A stretch of 39,245 bases of DNA from JAVKBW01 sp964352715 (GTDB taxonomy: Bacteria > Pseudomonadota > Alphaproteobacteria > UBA8366 > Aestuariispiraceae), in NCBI GenBank assembly GCA_964352715.1, contig CAYGSU010000038.1, positions 1-39,245 on the forward strand, in the 5' to 3' direction. How positions within the stretch are numbered: the first letter of the stretch is position 1; the number at the start of each line of letters is the position of its first letter. Of the stretch, positions 23,674-32,275 are shown in pieces. The notes under the pieces were generated by a model. That model was not told the DNA's origin. It saw only the letters and a program-made list of their open reading frames with translations, and ran no database searches. Position numbers and translations under genes: made by a program.

Positions 23674-25353
23674 TTAAAAGTTGGGGTGATGGTTGGCGGC
23701 GATTAGGCGTCGCGTGTAGTCGTGCTGCGGGTTTTCGAAGATGCGTTCCGTCGTTTCAAGCTCAAGGAAATTTCCCTGATACATGATCGCGACCCGGTCG
23801 CTGACATGGCGAACGACGTTAAGATTATGGGTGATCATCAGCATCGCAACACCTGTACGATCCTGAATCTCGGCCAGCAGGTTCAGAACCTCTCCCTGTA
23901 TCGAAACATCGAGACCGGCAGTCGGTTCGTCTGCGATGATCAGAGACGGTTCCAGCGCAATGGCGCGCGCAACGGCGACGCGGCGCGCCTGCCCGCCGGA
24001 CAGTTCATGCGGGTATCTTTCCATAAAATCGGTATTCAAGCCCACTAGATCAAGAAGTCGAGCCGCTTCGGCATCGAAGTCAGCCGTTTTGACGTCATGA
24101 ATGCGCAGCGGTTCGACAACCGTATCGGCGACGCGCATGCGCGGGCTGAGAGAGCCGATCGGGTCCTGGAAGATAAAGGTGATTTCCTTGCGGATCGATT
24201 TCAGCTCCCCCGCCGACAGACCGAGAAGCTCTCTTCCGCCGAATTTCACAGATCCAGAATCCGCCTTTTGCAGACCGATGATCGTCCGGGCCACCGTCGT
24301 TTTGCCTGACCCGCTTTCACCGACGATGGCGAGTGTTTCGCCTTCGTGCAGGTGCAGATTCACCCCCTTTACAGCTTCTATGTCATAAGCATCGCCAAAC
24401 AGTTTTTCCAGCAGGCCGTTTTTCGAGAACGTCACATGCAGGTCTTCGATATCGAGAATCGGTGGCTCGTTGCTTTTGATCCGGTCCGGCGGGCCGGTTT
24501 CAATCACAATCGGTGCGTCCGGGTCATCGGAGGTGATCGGCAGATGCCGTGTCTTTTCGCTGATCCATGCCGGATCGCACCGCAGCAGCATTTTGGTATA
24601 GGCATCCTGTGGATTGCCGAAGACATCCGGCACCGTGCCGGCTTCGCGCACGATGCCGTTATGCATGACGACCACATCATCACACAGGCTTGCGACGACA
24701 CCCAGGTGATGGGTCACAAACATCATCGAACAGCCGATTTCGCGTTGCAGCTCTTTAAGAAGCTTGATGATTTCCTGTTCCAGCGTCGCATCCAGCGCCG
24801 TCGTCGCCTCGTCCGCGATCAAAAGATCCGGCTGCATCATCACCGCCATCGCGATCGACACACGCTGCCGCTGACCGCCTGACAGTTCATGCGGATACAT
24901 GCCGAGCCGTTGTTCTGGGTCGGGCATGCCGACCCGGTCCAGCATGGCGACGGCGCGCTTTTTCTTTTCCGACATCGACAGGCCCGACCGGTACTGGATA
25001 TCGGTCATCTGGTCGCCGATGGTCAGGGTCGGTGTAAGCGCCCGTAGCGGATCCTGCGAGATATAGGTGATGCGCTGGCCACGAATGTCCCTCAGCGCGT
25101 CTGCGGAAATCCGCGACAGATCCTGCTTGTCGAACAGGATTTCACCTTCGGCGATGGTCGCGCTGGATGGCAGCAGGCCCAGAATCGCCTTTGCCATTGT
25201 CGACTTGCCGCTGCCGCTTTCACCCACGATGCCGAGAATACGGCCGCGGCCTATTTCCATCGAAACATTCGACAAAGCTTCAAAGCCGCCATAACGCAGG
25301 GTAAGGCCCTTGACGGTGACAGTCGGCTCGGCGCGAGGTTCACAGGCCTCCAT
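23674..25353 (-). CDS. Fused double ATP-binding protein of a dipeptide-type ABC importer
   Basis: A 559-residue protein containing both nucleotide-binding domains of a Dpp/Opp-type importer in one chain (DppD-DppF fusion). The first domain has Walker A GESGSGKST, signature LSGGQRQRVSIAMAV, Walker B LLIADEATTALD and FVTHHLG. The second has GESGSGKTT, LSGGQARRVAVARAI, LIIADEPTAGLD and MITHNLNV. The first half ends with the TKMLLRCDPAW-type oligopeptide-binding C-terminal segment, and the second with HDYTRRLIAA. The second signature has Ala in place of the usual Arg (QAR), otherwise motifs are intact. It starts three bases after the stop of the upstream permease gene. Confidence 0.93.
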   Translation of the reverse strand: MEACEPRAEPTVTVKGLTLRYGGFEALSNVSMEIGRGRILGIVGESGSGKSTMAKAILGLLPSSATIAEGEILFDKQDLSRISADALRDIRGQRITYISQDPLRALTPTLTIGDQMTDIQYRSGLSMSEKKKRAVAMLDRVGMPDPEQRLGMYPHELSGGQRQRVSIAMAVMMQPDLLIADEATTALDATLEQEIIKLLKELQREIGCSMMFVTHHLGVVASLCDDVVVMHNGIVREAGTVPDVFGNPQDAYTKMLLRCDPAWISEKTRHLPITSDDPDAPIVIETGPPDRIKSNEPPILDIEDLHVTFSKNGLLEKLFGDAYDIEAVKGVNLHLHEGETLAIVGESGSGKTTVARTIIGLQKADSGSVKFGGRELLGLSAGELKSIRKEITFIFQDPIGSLSPRMRVADTVVEPLRIHDVKTADFDAEAARLLDLVGLNTDFMERYPHELSGGQARRVAVARAIALEPSLIIADEPTAGLDVSIQGEVLNLLAEIQDRTGVAMLMITHNLNVVRHVSDRVAIMYQGNFLELETTERIFENPQHDYTRRLIAANHHPNF

Positions 25354-25356
25354 CGT

Positions 25357-26247
25357 CTATCGCGCCCGCCTCAGTTTGGGGTCGAACGCATCGCGCATCG
25401 CTTCGCCCAGAAACGTGAAGCCGAGGGTCGCAATGATCAGCGGAATACCGGCCGAAATAACCAGCCAGGGCGTTCGGTTGATGAACCGGTATCCCTGATC
25501 GAGCATCAGACCCCAGCTTGTATCGGGGGGTTTGATGCCGACCCCCAGAAAGCTCAACCCCGCCTCTGCGGTGATAACGACCGGAATATCCATGCTGGCC
25601 ATGATGAGCATCGGCCCGATCACATTCGGCAGCATGTGGATGATGGTCACCCGGAACGCATTTGCGCCCATGGCGCGTTCCGCATCGACATACTGCGATT
25701 GCATGACGGACAGGGCCGCTGTACGCACAATCCGTCCGTAATAAGGAACGGAGGTGGCGATCAGAATACCGATCACCGTCCACACGCCGGCGCCGAACAT
25801 CGGGCCGACGGCAAGGGCAAAGATAATCGTCGGGTAGGCACGCACCGTATCGAGAAACAGCACGATCGCGTTATCCAGCCAGCGCGGTCCGTAGGCCGCC
25901 AGAAAGCCAAGCGCCGTGCCGATACCGAGGGCGGCGAAGGTGGTGATCAGAGCAACTTTCAGGGCGACGCGTCCGCCGTACAGTGCGCGTGAGAAAACAT
26001 CGCGGCCAAGTTCATCCGTGCCCAGCAGATGGGTCCAGTTGGGCGTCTGGAATTTTCCGGGAACATTAATCTTCGCGGGGTCGAACGGCGCCAGCACATC
26101 GGCGAAGACCGACAGGAACACCAGCGCCAGCACAAGAACGAGACCGAACAGACCCATCGGATCCGATAGCAGACTGCGAAGGCCCTGGGGCATTTTCGAT
26201 CTGGCGACCGGCTTTTCTGCCGGCTGAGCCGGGTCGACGACGGTCAT
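25357..26247 (-). CDS. ABC transporter permease, dipeptide DppC type
   Basis: A 296-residue inner-membrane permease. A hydrophobic helix near residues 35-55 (LFGLVLVLALVFLSVFADVLA) precedes the DppC-specific HLLGTDELGRDVFSR periplasmic motif. Five further helices follow. The EAA loop is AERAMGANAFRVTIIHMLPN, and the C-terminal LGVGIKPPDTSWGLML block and FLGEAMRDAFDPKLRR end are typical of DppC. Its start overlaps the stop of the DppB-type gene by four bases. Confidence 0.93.
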   Translation of the reverse strand: MTVVDPAQPAEKPVARSKMPQGLRSLLSDPMGLFGLVLVLALVFLSVFADVLAPFDPAKINVPGKFQTPNWTHLLGTDELGRDVFSRALYGGRVALKVALITTFAALGIGTALGFLAAYGPRWLDNAIVLFLDTVRAYPTIIFALAVGPMFGAGVWTVIGILIATSVPYYGRIVRTAALSVMQSQYVDAERAMGANAFRVTIIHMLPNVIGPMLIMASMDIPVVITAEAGLSFLGVGIKPPDTSWGLMLDQGYRFINRTPWLVISAGIPLIIATLGFTFLGEAMRDAFDPKLRRAR

Positions 26248-27191
26248 TCCTGGGCCTCCCTGATGCGCGGGTCGATAAGAGCATTGAGGATATCGGAAAG
26301 CGTTGTCGCAACGACCAGCAGAACCGTGCTGGCAAGCACAACGCCCATGGTTACGGGATAGTTTCTGGTATTCACCGCATCATACATCATCTTGCCGATG
26401 CCGGGCCGGGCGAACACGATTTCGGCAAACACCGCGCTTCCCAGCATGATGCCGACGCCGATGCCAAGCACCGTGATCGTGGGTGCAACGGCAATGCGCA
26501 GGGCATACCGGTAGATGATCCATCGTTCCGGCAGGCCGAAAGCCCGCGCATTTGTAATGTAGTCTTCGGTGAGGATTTCAAGCATCGCCGCGCGTACCAG
26601 CCGCGCCAGATAGCCGACCCAGCCGATGCCGACGGCAATCGTCGGCATGATCAGATGATGAAGCTGGTCGAGCACATCGCTCCGGTCGCCCAGCCCGATC
26701 GCCGGCAGCCATCTCAAGTGCACCGCAAACAGGATCATGCCGTAGATTGCGATGATCAGCGACGGCACCGCAATCACGCTGACAGACAGCATGCCGAGCA
26801 ATCGGTCAGCCAGTGAGTTCTGGTAGATAGCCGCAACACAGCCGAGCGGAATGCCCAGCCCGGCCGCCAGCGCCAGCGAAGCGAGAATGAGGTAGATGGT
26901 ATAGGGCATCTGCTCGAGAACCTGATCAAGCACAGGCCGGCGCGTTCGGATATCGATTCCCAGATCGCCCTGAAAAGCGCTGACGACAAATTTGAACACC
27001 TGCACCGGCATCGGTTTGTCGAGACCGAACCGGGCTTCAATCTGTGCAATCACTTCCGGGGTCGCGCGTGGCCCGGCCAGAATGGCGATCGGGTTACCGG
27101 GCGCTGCCTGAACAAGAATATAGATCGTCGATACGGCAAGAACGACGATCACAAACCCAATGGCGATACGCCTTAAACAGAACTTCAGCAT
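26244..27191 (-). CDS. ABC transporter permease, dipeptide DppB type
   Basis: A 315-residue inner-membrane permease. The N-terminal helix is RRIAIGFVIVVLAVSTIYILV. The family block APGNP (position about 31) is followed by a large periplasmic loop (RFGLDKPMPVQ) and five further helices. The EAA loop reads NARAFGLPERWIIYRYALRIA, and the C-terminal GSAVFAEIVFARPGIGKMMYDAV block is diagnostic of DppB/OppB. It forms the channel with the DppC-type partner. The gene follows the binding-protein gene after 95 bases that hold a strong hairpin. Confidence 0.93.
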   Translation of the reverse strand: MLKFCLRRIAIGFVIVVLAVSTIYILVQAAPGNPIAILAGPRATPEVIAQIEARFGLDKPMPVQVFKFVVSAFQGDLGIDIRTRRPVLDQVLEQMPYTIYLILASLALAAGLGIPLGCVAAIYQNSLADRLLGMLSVSVIAVPSLIIAIYGMILFAVHLRWLPAIGLGDRSDVLDQLHHLIMPTIAVGIGWVGYLARLVRAAMLEILTEDYITNARAFGLPERWIIYRYALRIAVAPTITVLGIGVGIMLGSAVFAEIVFARPGIGKMMYDAVNTRNYPVTMGVVLASTVLLVVATTLSDILNALIDPRIREAQE

Positions 27192-27224
27192 CGACAGACC
27201 ACCAACCGAACCAGAACAACCGTC

Positions 27225-27260
27225 CCGGGTTCCGGCACCGCTGACGGCGCCGGAACCCGG
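27225..27260 (-). repeat. Strong intercistronic stem-loop after the binding-protein gene
   Basis: A 12-base-pair perfect stem, 27225-27236 with 27249-27260 (CCGGGTTCCGGC / GCCGGAACCCGG), is extended inward past one mismatch by three more pairs around a four-base loop. No T run follows on the minus strand. Like the hairpin at 14815-14844, it sits between a binding-protein gene and the rest of its transporter operon, fitting a 3' mRNA protection or partial-termination role. Confidence 0.7.
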
Positions 27261-27286
27261 ACCAGTTCACGCATTACTATGCAGGA

Positions 27287-28840
27287 TTACTTCTTCTTGA
27301 AGTAGGCGAATTGCGGTCTTCCGTCGGGCAACGTCCCCGGCACAATTCCCGGGCGGTACATGATGACGGCCGGGCCATTATCGAGATACAGGAAGGCGCC
27401 CGATTCCTCGAGCAGCTTCTGCATTTCGATGTAGATTTCACCACGCTCGGTATCGTCGGATACGCCCCATGCTTTCTCCAGCAGAGCATCGTATTCCGGG
27501 GAGGAATAGCCGGCCCAGTTCCAGGCGCCATACTGGTCGTCGGTAAATGTCTGCAGCACATACATCGCTTCAGGGCTGCCGAACCAGCCTTTCAGCGTAA
27601 GCTGACGCTCGTCCGCGGGAACCGAACTCACATCCCAGTAGGTTGACTCGTCCACAGCGTTGATTTCGACATTCAGGCCGATCTCGGCAAGGTTCGCCTG
27701 GATGATCTGCGACTGCGTCAGCCGGTTGCCATAATTCGCGTGGCTGAGTTCGATGGTCATGCCTTCCGCGCCGGCTTCCTGGATCAGGGCACGCGCCGCA
27801 TCCGGATCGTACTTGATTGGCGTTGACGGCCGGTAGCCGACCACCCCGGGTGCCGCGAAACCGGTTGCCTGCGGTACATCCATTCCTTCATAGGACGCGG
27901 CAAGAACAGTCGGGATATCGATTCCGAGCTGAATCGCCTTCCGGACCCGGATATCCGTCAGGTTGGGGTGACGCATGTTGATGCCAATCCAGGTGTAGTC
28001 AACTGACGGCCGCACTTCGATGACGGCACTGTCGCCATGCTGCTCGCGCAACTGGTCGGGTGCCGTTGATGTGCTGGTCATGAAGTCGATCTCGCCGGCG
28101 GCATAGGCGACTTCCGCCGCATTGGCGTCGCCGATCGGAATCATCACGATCTCATCGTATTCAGGTTTCGGTCCATACCATCCGTCATAGGCCTTGAGGA
28201 CCATTCGCTCGCCGGGTGCGAATTCCGCAAATGTATACGGCCCATAGGTCGCTTTCGGCTGCACCGGTATCGTTCCGTCGTGTTCTTCCGCTTCCTTCTT
28301 GGAGATGATTGTGCCGCCGTACCAGCCAAGCGTCGCATTCCACATCGGGATGGCCGCATATTTCAGGCGAATGATGCCGGTATACTTGTCGACGATTTCA
28401 ACATGGTCCAGGGCGTCGAATTCGCTGGCGATATAGGACCCGACTTTTTCATCGAGATGCCGTTCGTAGGAATACTTCACGTCCTCGGTGGTGATTTCAC
28501 CGTATCCGTTGGCCCATTGCAGGCCTTTCTTCAGTGTAAACCTGATATTCTCCGGATCCGACAGATCGACGGATTCGGCAATATCGTTTTCCAATACCCA
28601 CTCGTCGCCAACAATCGGCGACGCCAGTCGCGGCATCACATTGAACATCAGATAGCCGTCGACGGATGTACCCCAATAGGCAGGGTCAATCGATGCAGGA
28701 TCGCTCGGCACGTAAACGCGAAGGGTTTCTGCCTGCGCCGATGCCACCAGGGCCGAGAAGCCGACGGCCGTTACCACGCCGGCTAAGGCCGCGCTGACGC
28801 CCTTTACAACGGAACGTCTATTGAACTCAAAAACTGACAT
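27287..28840 (-). CDS. ABC transporter substrate-binding protein, family 5 (dipeptide type)
   Basis: A 517-residue periplasmic binding protein of the DppA/OppA class. The N terminus FNRRSVVKGVSAALAGVVTAVGF looks like a Tat signal (twin Arg at residues 8-9 followed by a hydrophobic stretch). A cleavage site after ASAQA is followed by the mature start ETLRVYVPSDPASIDPAYW. Later blocks include FTLKKGLQWANG, TTEDVKYSYERH and YDALLEKAW. AGGAGAG lies about ten bases before the ATG. First gene of the seven-gene amidase/transporter run and divergent from an XRE regulator. The ligand is unknown. The two downstream amidases suggest an amide- or peptide-like compound. Confidence 0.92.
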   Translation of the reverse strand: MSVFEFNRRSVVKGVSAALAGVVTAVGFSALVASAQAETLRVYVPSDPASIDPAYWGTSVDGYLMFNVMPRLASPIVGDEWVLENDIAESVDLSDPENIRFTLKKGLQWANGYGEITTEDVKYSYERHLDEKVGSYIASEFDALDHVEIVDKYTGIIRLKYAAIPMWNATLGWYGGTIISKKEAEEHDGTIPVQPKATYGPYTFAEFAPGERMVLKAYDGWYGPKPEYDEIVMIPIGDANAAEVAYAAGEIDFMTSTSTAPDQLREQHGDSAVIEVRPSVDYTWIGINMRHPNLTDIRVRKAIQLGIDIPTVLAASYEGMDVPQATGFAAPGVVGYRPSTPIKYDPDAARALIQEAGAEGMTIELSHANYGNRLTQSQIIQANLAEIGLNVEINAVDESTYWDVSSVPADERQLTLKGWFGSPEAMYVLQTFTDDQYGAWNWAGYSSPEYDALLEKAWGVSDDTERGEIYIEMQKLLEESGAFLYLDNGPAVIMYRPGIVPGTLPDGRPQFAYFKKK

Positions 28841-28952
28841 TTTATATTCTCTCCTGTTCCTGTTTTTCTTTTCTTGTCCTGCGACATGAAAGGAAATGAT
28901 ACGCCTTCATGACAAAAACGGAACAGATACCCGCGATTCTTTGTTTAGCTTG

Positions 28953-28982
28953 TTGACAACATCCGGCATAAAAAAGCATAAG
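28953..28982 (+). promoter_or_regulatory. Promoter for a probably leaderless XRE regulator transcript
   Basis: A perfect -35 TTGACA (28953-28958) and CATAAG (28977-28982) are 18 bases apart, and the ATG begins at 28988. The expected transcription start therefore falls at or within a base of the start codon. No purine-rich ribosome site resembling AGGAGG precedes the ATG, which fits leaderless translation. Confidence 0.55.
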
Positions 28983-28987
28983 AAAAA

Positions 28988-29806
28988 ATGCCCCTGGATC
29001 ACCTGTCCGATAATTTGCGGCTGCTGTGCAGCTACGGTCGGTCTGCTTCCGATGTCTGCCGCCGTGCCGGCATCAACCGCCAGCAGTTCAGCAAGTATCT
29101 CAACGGACATGCGCTTCCTTCGCTATCAACCCTGCGTCGGCTCTGTGATTTCTTCGGGGTCGATGAACAGGAAATCCTGCTCGACACGGCTGAATTTCGC
29201 GAGCTGGTGCGGGTTCGGGCACCACGCTTTGCGGAGGCCAGAAACACCGCGCGGGATACGATCGAGCGGTTGATGCAGACACCGCGCATGAACCAGGCGG
29301 TTCTGGAATCGCATGCCGGCTACTATCACACCTACTGTTACCCGGACCCGAAGCGGGACTATTACTACCGATCCCTGTCGCGGATATACCAGCAGGACGG
29401 GATCTGGATGGTAAAATCCATCGACCGGAATCTGGATGCGCAGTTCATGTTGCCGAACACACTCAAATACAACGGGCTGGTTCTTGAGGGAAACAATCGC
29501 ATTGTAATCTGCGAACGCGAACAGATTCTGGGTCAAGGCGTCTTTCAGTGCATTCTCTACGCTTCGGACCATGCGCCGCCGACATTCCTGTCCGGCCTCA
29601 TGATGAGCATCGCCGTCGAAGGGGTGCATGAAATTTCCTGCGTCCGAACGGTCTGGCAGTATCTGGGGCAAAAGCCGAACTTGAAGGACGCGTTGGGAAA
29701 ATGCGGCACCATTGACCTCGGCAAGGAAGTCCTTCCCGATATCATCATCAACTGCACAGATAACCGGATGGTCGATGGCGAAGATGTTCTGTCGCCGCGC
29801 GTTTGA
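28988..29806 (+). CDS. XRE-family transcriptional regulator with uncharacterised C-terminal domain
   Basis: A 272-residue regulator. The N-terminal helix-turn-helix is at about residues 5-62 (LRLLCSYGRSASDVCRRAGINRQQFSKYLNGHALPSLSTLRRLCDFFGV). The remaining 200 residues form a domain I do not assign; it has conserved-looking aromatic patches (YYHTYCYPDPKRDYYYRSL) and could be a small-molecule sensor. It is divergent from the amidase/dipeptide-transporter operon across 147 bases and is the likely local regulator of it. A near-consensus promoter ends at its start codon. Alternative: a regulator acting only on the neighbouring ferritin-like gene, 63 bases downstream. Confidence 0.82.
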   Translation: MPLDHLSDNLRLLCSYGRSASDVCRRAGINRQQFSKYLNGHALPSLSTLRRLCDFFGVDEQEILLDTAEFRELVRVRAPRFAEARNTARDTIERLMQTPRMNQAVLESHAGYYHTYCYPDPKRDYYYRSLSRIYQQDGIWMVKSIDRNLDAQFMLPNTLKYNGLVLEGNNRIVICEREQILGQGVFQCILYASDHAPPTFLSGLMMSIAVEGVHEISCVRTVWQYLGQKPNLKDALGKCGTIDLGKEVLPDIIINCTDNRMVDGEDVLSPRV

Positions 29807-29869
29807 TGCGGCCTGAGACAGGCGGAGCGCCCGTTTCGCTGTTGCCTTGAAAGGGTATGGAGTACACGG

Positions 29870-30358
29870 ATGACTGACACACAGCCAAACGTCACAAGGG
29901 AAAACTACCTCAAAACGCTGCTGCTCTATCACGAAGAGGAAGTGATGGGCGAAGCCTACTTCAATGCTCTCGCCTGTCATTTCAGCGATCCGGATGAAAA
30001 GCGGAAAATTCAACTTCTGGCGAAGGTCGAACGCCATGCGGCGGAATCCGTACGGCCACTTCTGGATAAATACGGGCTGACCCCCCGTCCGGACTCTGAC
30101 CTGAAGCAGTTGAGCCTGGACGACGCCGACCGGGACGGCGCCCTGTCATGGGAAGCGTTCATGCAGAAAGTGGCAAAGGACTATAAAAAGTACATGCCGT
30201 CTTTTCTGGCTCTGGAAAACGCCGCGCCGGAAGAGGACTTGCCCGCCCTGAAGGTTTTGACAGAGCATGAAACAATATCTATCGAGTTCGCCGAACAGGA
30301 ATATCTCGGCGCACCGGGAACGGAATCCATTCTGAAGCGTTATATAGAAGAGGAATGA
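29870..30358 (+). CDS. Ferritin-like domain protein, function unknown
   Basis: A 162-residue predicted all-helical protein. The first helix has YHEEEVMGEAYFNALACHF. The second has LLAKVERHAAESVRPLL, with a glutamate and a histidine one helical face apart. A later helix has LTEHETISIEFAEQEY. This acidic/histidine pattern resembles the carboxylate-bridged iron site of rubrerythrin- and ferritin-like four-helix bundles, but the ligands are not exactly conserved. A role in iron handling or oxidative-stress defence is possible. The start is supported by GGAG before ATG 29870. It follows the XRE regulator gene by 63 bases. Confidence 0.65.
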   Translation: MTDTQPNVTRENYLKTLLLYHEEEVMGEAYFNALACHFSDPDEKRKIQLLAKVERHAAESVRPLLDKYGLTPRPDSDLKQLSLDDADRDGALSWEAFMQKVAKDYKKYMPSFLALENAAPEEDLPALKVLTEHETISIEFAEQEYLGAPGTESILKRYIEEE

Positions 30359-30453
30359 AGGCGCCTGCGCCGTCCCGTCGCCGTGGATGTGCAGGGCTGC
30401 AACGGGCCTTCCGGCAAGCCGGTTTGTCGCACCGGCAACCACCACTAGCGCGC

Positions 30454-30459
30454 TATAAT
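30454..30459 (+). promoter_or_regulatory. Candidate -10 element TATAAT before the LuxR-type regulator
   Basis: A consensus TATAAT lies in the 176-base space before the gene at 30535, but the sequence about 17 bases upstream (around 30431) is a poor -35. A start near 30466 would leave a leader of about 70 bases. Low confidence. Confidence 0.3.
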
Positions 30460-30534
30460 AATTGTATGTTTCATGCTATAAACGACTTTGGGGCATGGAC
30501 TTAAACCGTTTTTTCGATTGGATAATGAAGACTG

Positions 30535-32097
30535 ATGTCTTTGCTTGTCCAAGGGAGAGCCCTGATTCCAAACAGAGTACCAAAAACAGACCCTGTCATT
30601 AATAACCGGCTTTTTGAAACTCTGTTTGAAAAGTTGAGTGTTGCTGCCTTTCTGGTTGACGCTCCGATGCGGAAAATTCTCGCCTGCAACCCGGCAGCGG
30701 CCCACCTGTTCGGCTACGCCGAACAGGAGCTGGTGGGCCAGTCGACGGAACTTCTCCATATCGATACCCGGTCCTATGAACATTTTAACGAGATAACCGC
30801 AGAGCGGGTGGCGCGGGATACGTCCTGCCGCACCGACTTTCGGATGCGCCGCAAGGACGGTTCGACTTTCGCCTCACATCACAGAATTCTGAAAGTCACC
30901 GGAGACACATCGCCGGGTTATGTGATCAGCAAGATATGGAATGTCGAGAAACCCGATATTGTTCCACACCCCAAGGCTCTTGCTTCTGCCATTCTTCCCG
31001 GTGTTCGCGAGGCGGCCGACCTGTCAGCAGCATTGCGCGTGATCCTGGAAATCGTCTGCAGGAACTTCAGCTGGTGTTATGGCGAAGCATGGTCCTGGAA
31101 TGGCAGCGACGCGCTGCAGTATGTGACCTGGTGGCACGAACCGGATGAAGAAATGGCCGCTTTTGTCAGCACCACACAGCGTGTGGACCTGTCGGTCGGC
31201 GAAGGCCTTGTCGGTCGGGTTTTCGAATCCGGCGAATTCGAATGGATATCGGATATTCACAAACAACCGGATCGGATTTTCCGCCGCGGATTTGCCGCCA
31301 ATCGCGCCGGTTTCAGGGCGACGATCGGTCTGCCTCTCCATACAGACAATAACGTAGCGTATGCCATTGTGCTGACCAGCAGGAGCCAGCAGGATCTGGA
31401 ACCGGCACTGGTCGACACACTGAAGACCATGTTCAAAATCGTTGCGTCAGAATTGATCGCCGTTCATGGGCAGAGCGACGGCACGACGTCGGCCGCTGAC
31501 GAAAATGCAACAAAGACAGGTCGAACCGGGGTTTTCTATGAAAGCCGACTGCCGATGTTCGTGCTGGAGCCCGACAATCTTCGGGTACTGGACTGCAACG
31601 ACGTGGCCTATCACCTGACGGGCCTGCCGGCAGAGGAGTTGCTGAGCCGCACAATCGACGAGGTTCTGGCGGTTCCCGAAAGCTATCTTGAAGGCTTCCG
31701 GGAAAGCCAGGCAAACGGCCAGGATATCTGGCTGTTCCCCGTGATCGGGGCCGACGGCGACACGGAAAAGCTGGCGGGTTCGCTGATCATCCGCCGCATC
31801 ATCTGGGACGGCCTGTCGACATTCTGCGCGGCTTTTCTGCATGACGAGTCGCTGGCGGCGCTCGACCATGACGAAACCGTCAAGCCGCAGGAAATCGCCT
31901 ATTCGGTATCCAGACTGACGCCAAGACAGCGCGAGGTTCTGGCCCATCTGATGCTGGGCAAGGCCAACAAGGAAGTCGCGCGGGAGCTTGATTCCAGCTA
32001 CCGGACCATCGAAGTCCACCGGTCGGCGATTCTGAAACGGTTCGATGTGGATTCCATGTCTGCGGTTTCCAATCGGCTGTCGCGTCTGTTTTTCTGA
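30535..32097 (+). CDS. PAS/GAF sensor regulator with C-terminal LuxR-type helix-turn-helix
   Basis: A 520-residue one-component regulator. Domains in order: PAS at about 25-125 (ETLFEKLSVAAFLVDAPMRK, then RMRRKDGSTF), GAF-like at about 150-310 (IVCRNFSWCYGEAW and VGEGLVGRVFESGEFEWISDI), a second PAS-like region at about 335-430, and a LuxR/FixJ-type HTH at about 455-510 (SRLTPRQREVLAHLMLGKANK, then TIEVHRSAILKRFDV). No receiver domain or autoinducer domain is visible, so it senses a ligand or redox state directly. The sensor kinase and a receiver gene lie downstream on the same strand. A tandem TACGTAC repeat lies between this gene and the kinase and is a candidate binding site. Start at ATG 30535 with a weak ribosome site. 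Confidence 0.85.
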   Translation: MSLLVQGRALIPNRVPKTDPVINNRLFETLFEKLSVAAFLVDAPMRKILACNPAAAHLFGYAEQELVGQSTELLHIDTRSYEHFNEITAERVARDTSCRTDFRMRRKDGSTFASHHRILKVTGDTSPGYVISKIWNVEKPDIVPHPKALASAILPGVREAADLSAALRVILEIVCRNFSWCYGEAWSWNGSDALQYVTWWHEPDEEMAAFVSTTQRVDLSVGEGLVGRVFESGEFEWISDIHKQPDRIFRRGFAANRAGFRATIGLPLHTDNNVAYAIVLTSRSQQDLEPALVDTLKTMFKIVASELIAVHGQSDGTTSAADENATKTGRTGVFYESRLPMFVLEPDNLRVLDCNDVAYHLTGLPAEELLSRTIDEVLAVPESYLEGFRESQANGQDIWLFPVIGADGDTEKLAGSLIIRRIIWDGLSTFCAAFLHDESLAALDHDETVKPQEIAYSVSRLTPRQREVLAHLMLGKANKEVARELDSSYRTIEVHRSAILKRFDVDSMSAVSNRLSRLFF

Positions 32098-32166
32098 CGC
32101 TTCGGCAGCGCATCGCCGGCTTGCCGCAACCCTCGGTATCCGGCCGTTTCCGGCGTCTGCGGCACA

Positions 32167-32184
32167 CTACGTACTGCTACGTAC
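32167..32184 (+). repeat. Tandem CTACGTAC repeat, candidate regulator site
   Basis: CTACGTAC occurs at 32167-32174 and again at 32177-32184, exactly ten bases apart (one helical turn), followed by GTAAG. Each copy contains the palindrome TACGTA. It lies in the 178-base space before the hybrid kinase gene. FixJ-type regulators, of the same HTH class as the upstream LuxR-type protein, bind sites related to GTAMGTAG, so this could be its operator. Confidence 0.45.
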
Positions 32185-32208
32185 GTAAGAAGCCGTAAGG
32201 CTTCGCCA

Positions 32209-32233
32209 CAAGTTGTAGACGTAACCAAGTTGT
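32209..32233 (+). repeat. Direct repeat CAAGTTGT, 17-base period
   Basis: CAAGTTGT occurs exactly at 32209-32216 and 32226-32233. Each copy is nearly palindromic (CAA-GT-TGT). It lies just downstream of the CTACGTAC pair and of a GAAGCC-GTAA-GGCTTC hairpin (32189-32204) in the same intergenic space. A regulatory role is only possible. Confidence 0.35.
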
Positions 32234-32275
32234 CATATCCCTGAGCCTGCAATCGCCGGAGAAGGTGCCGGCGGC

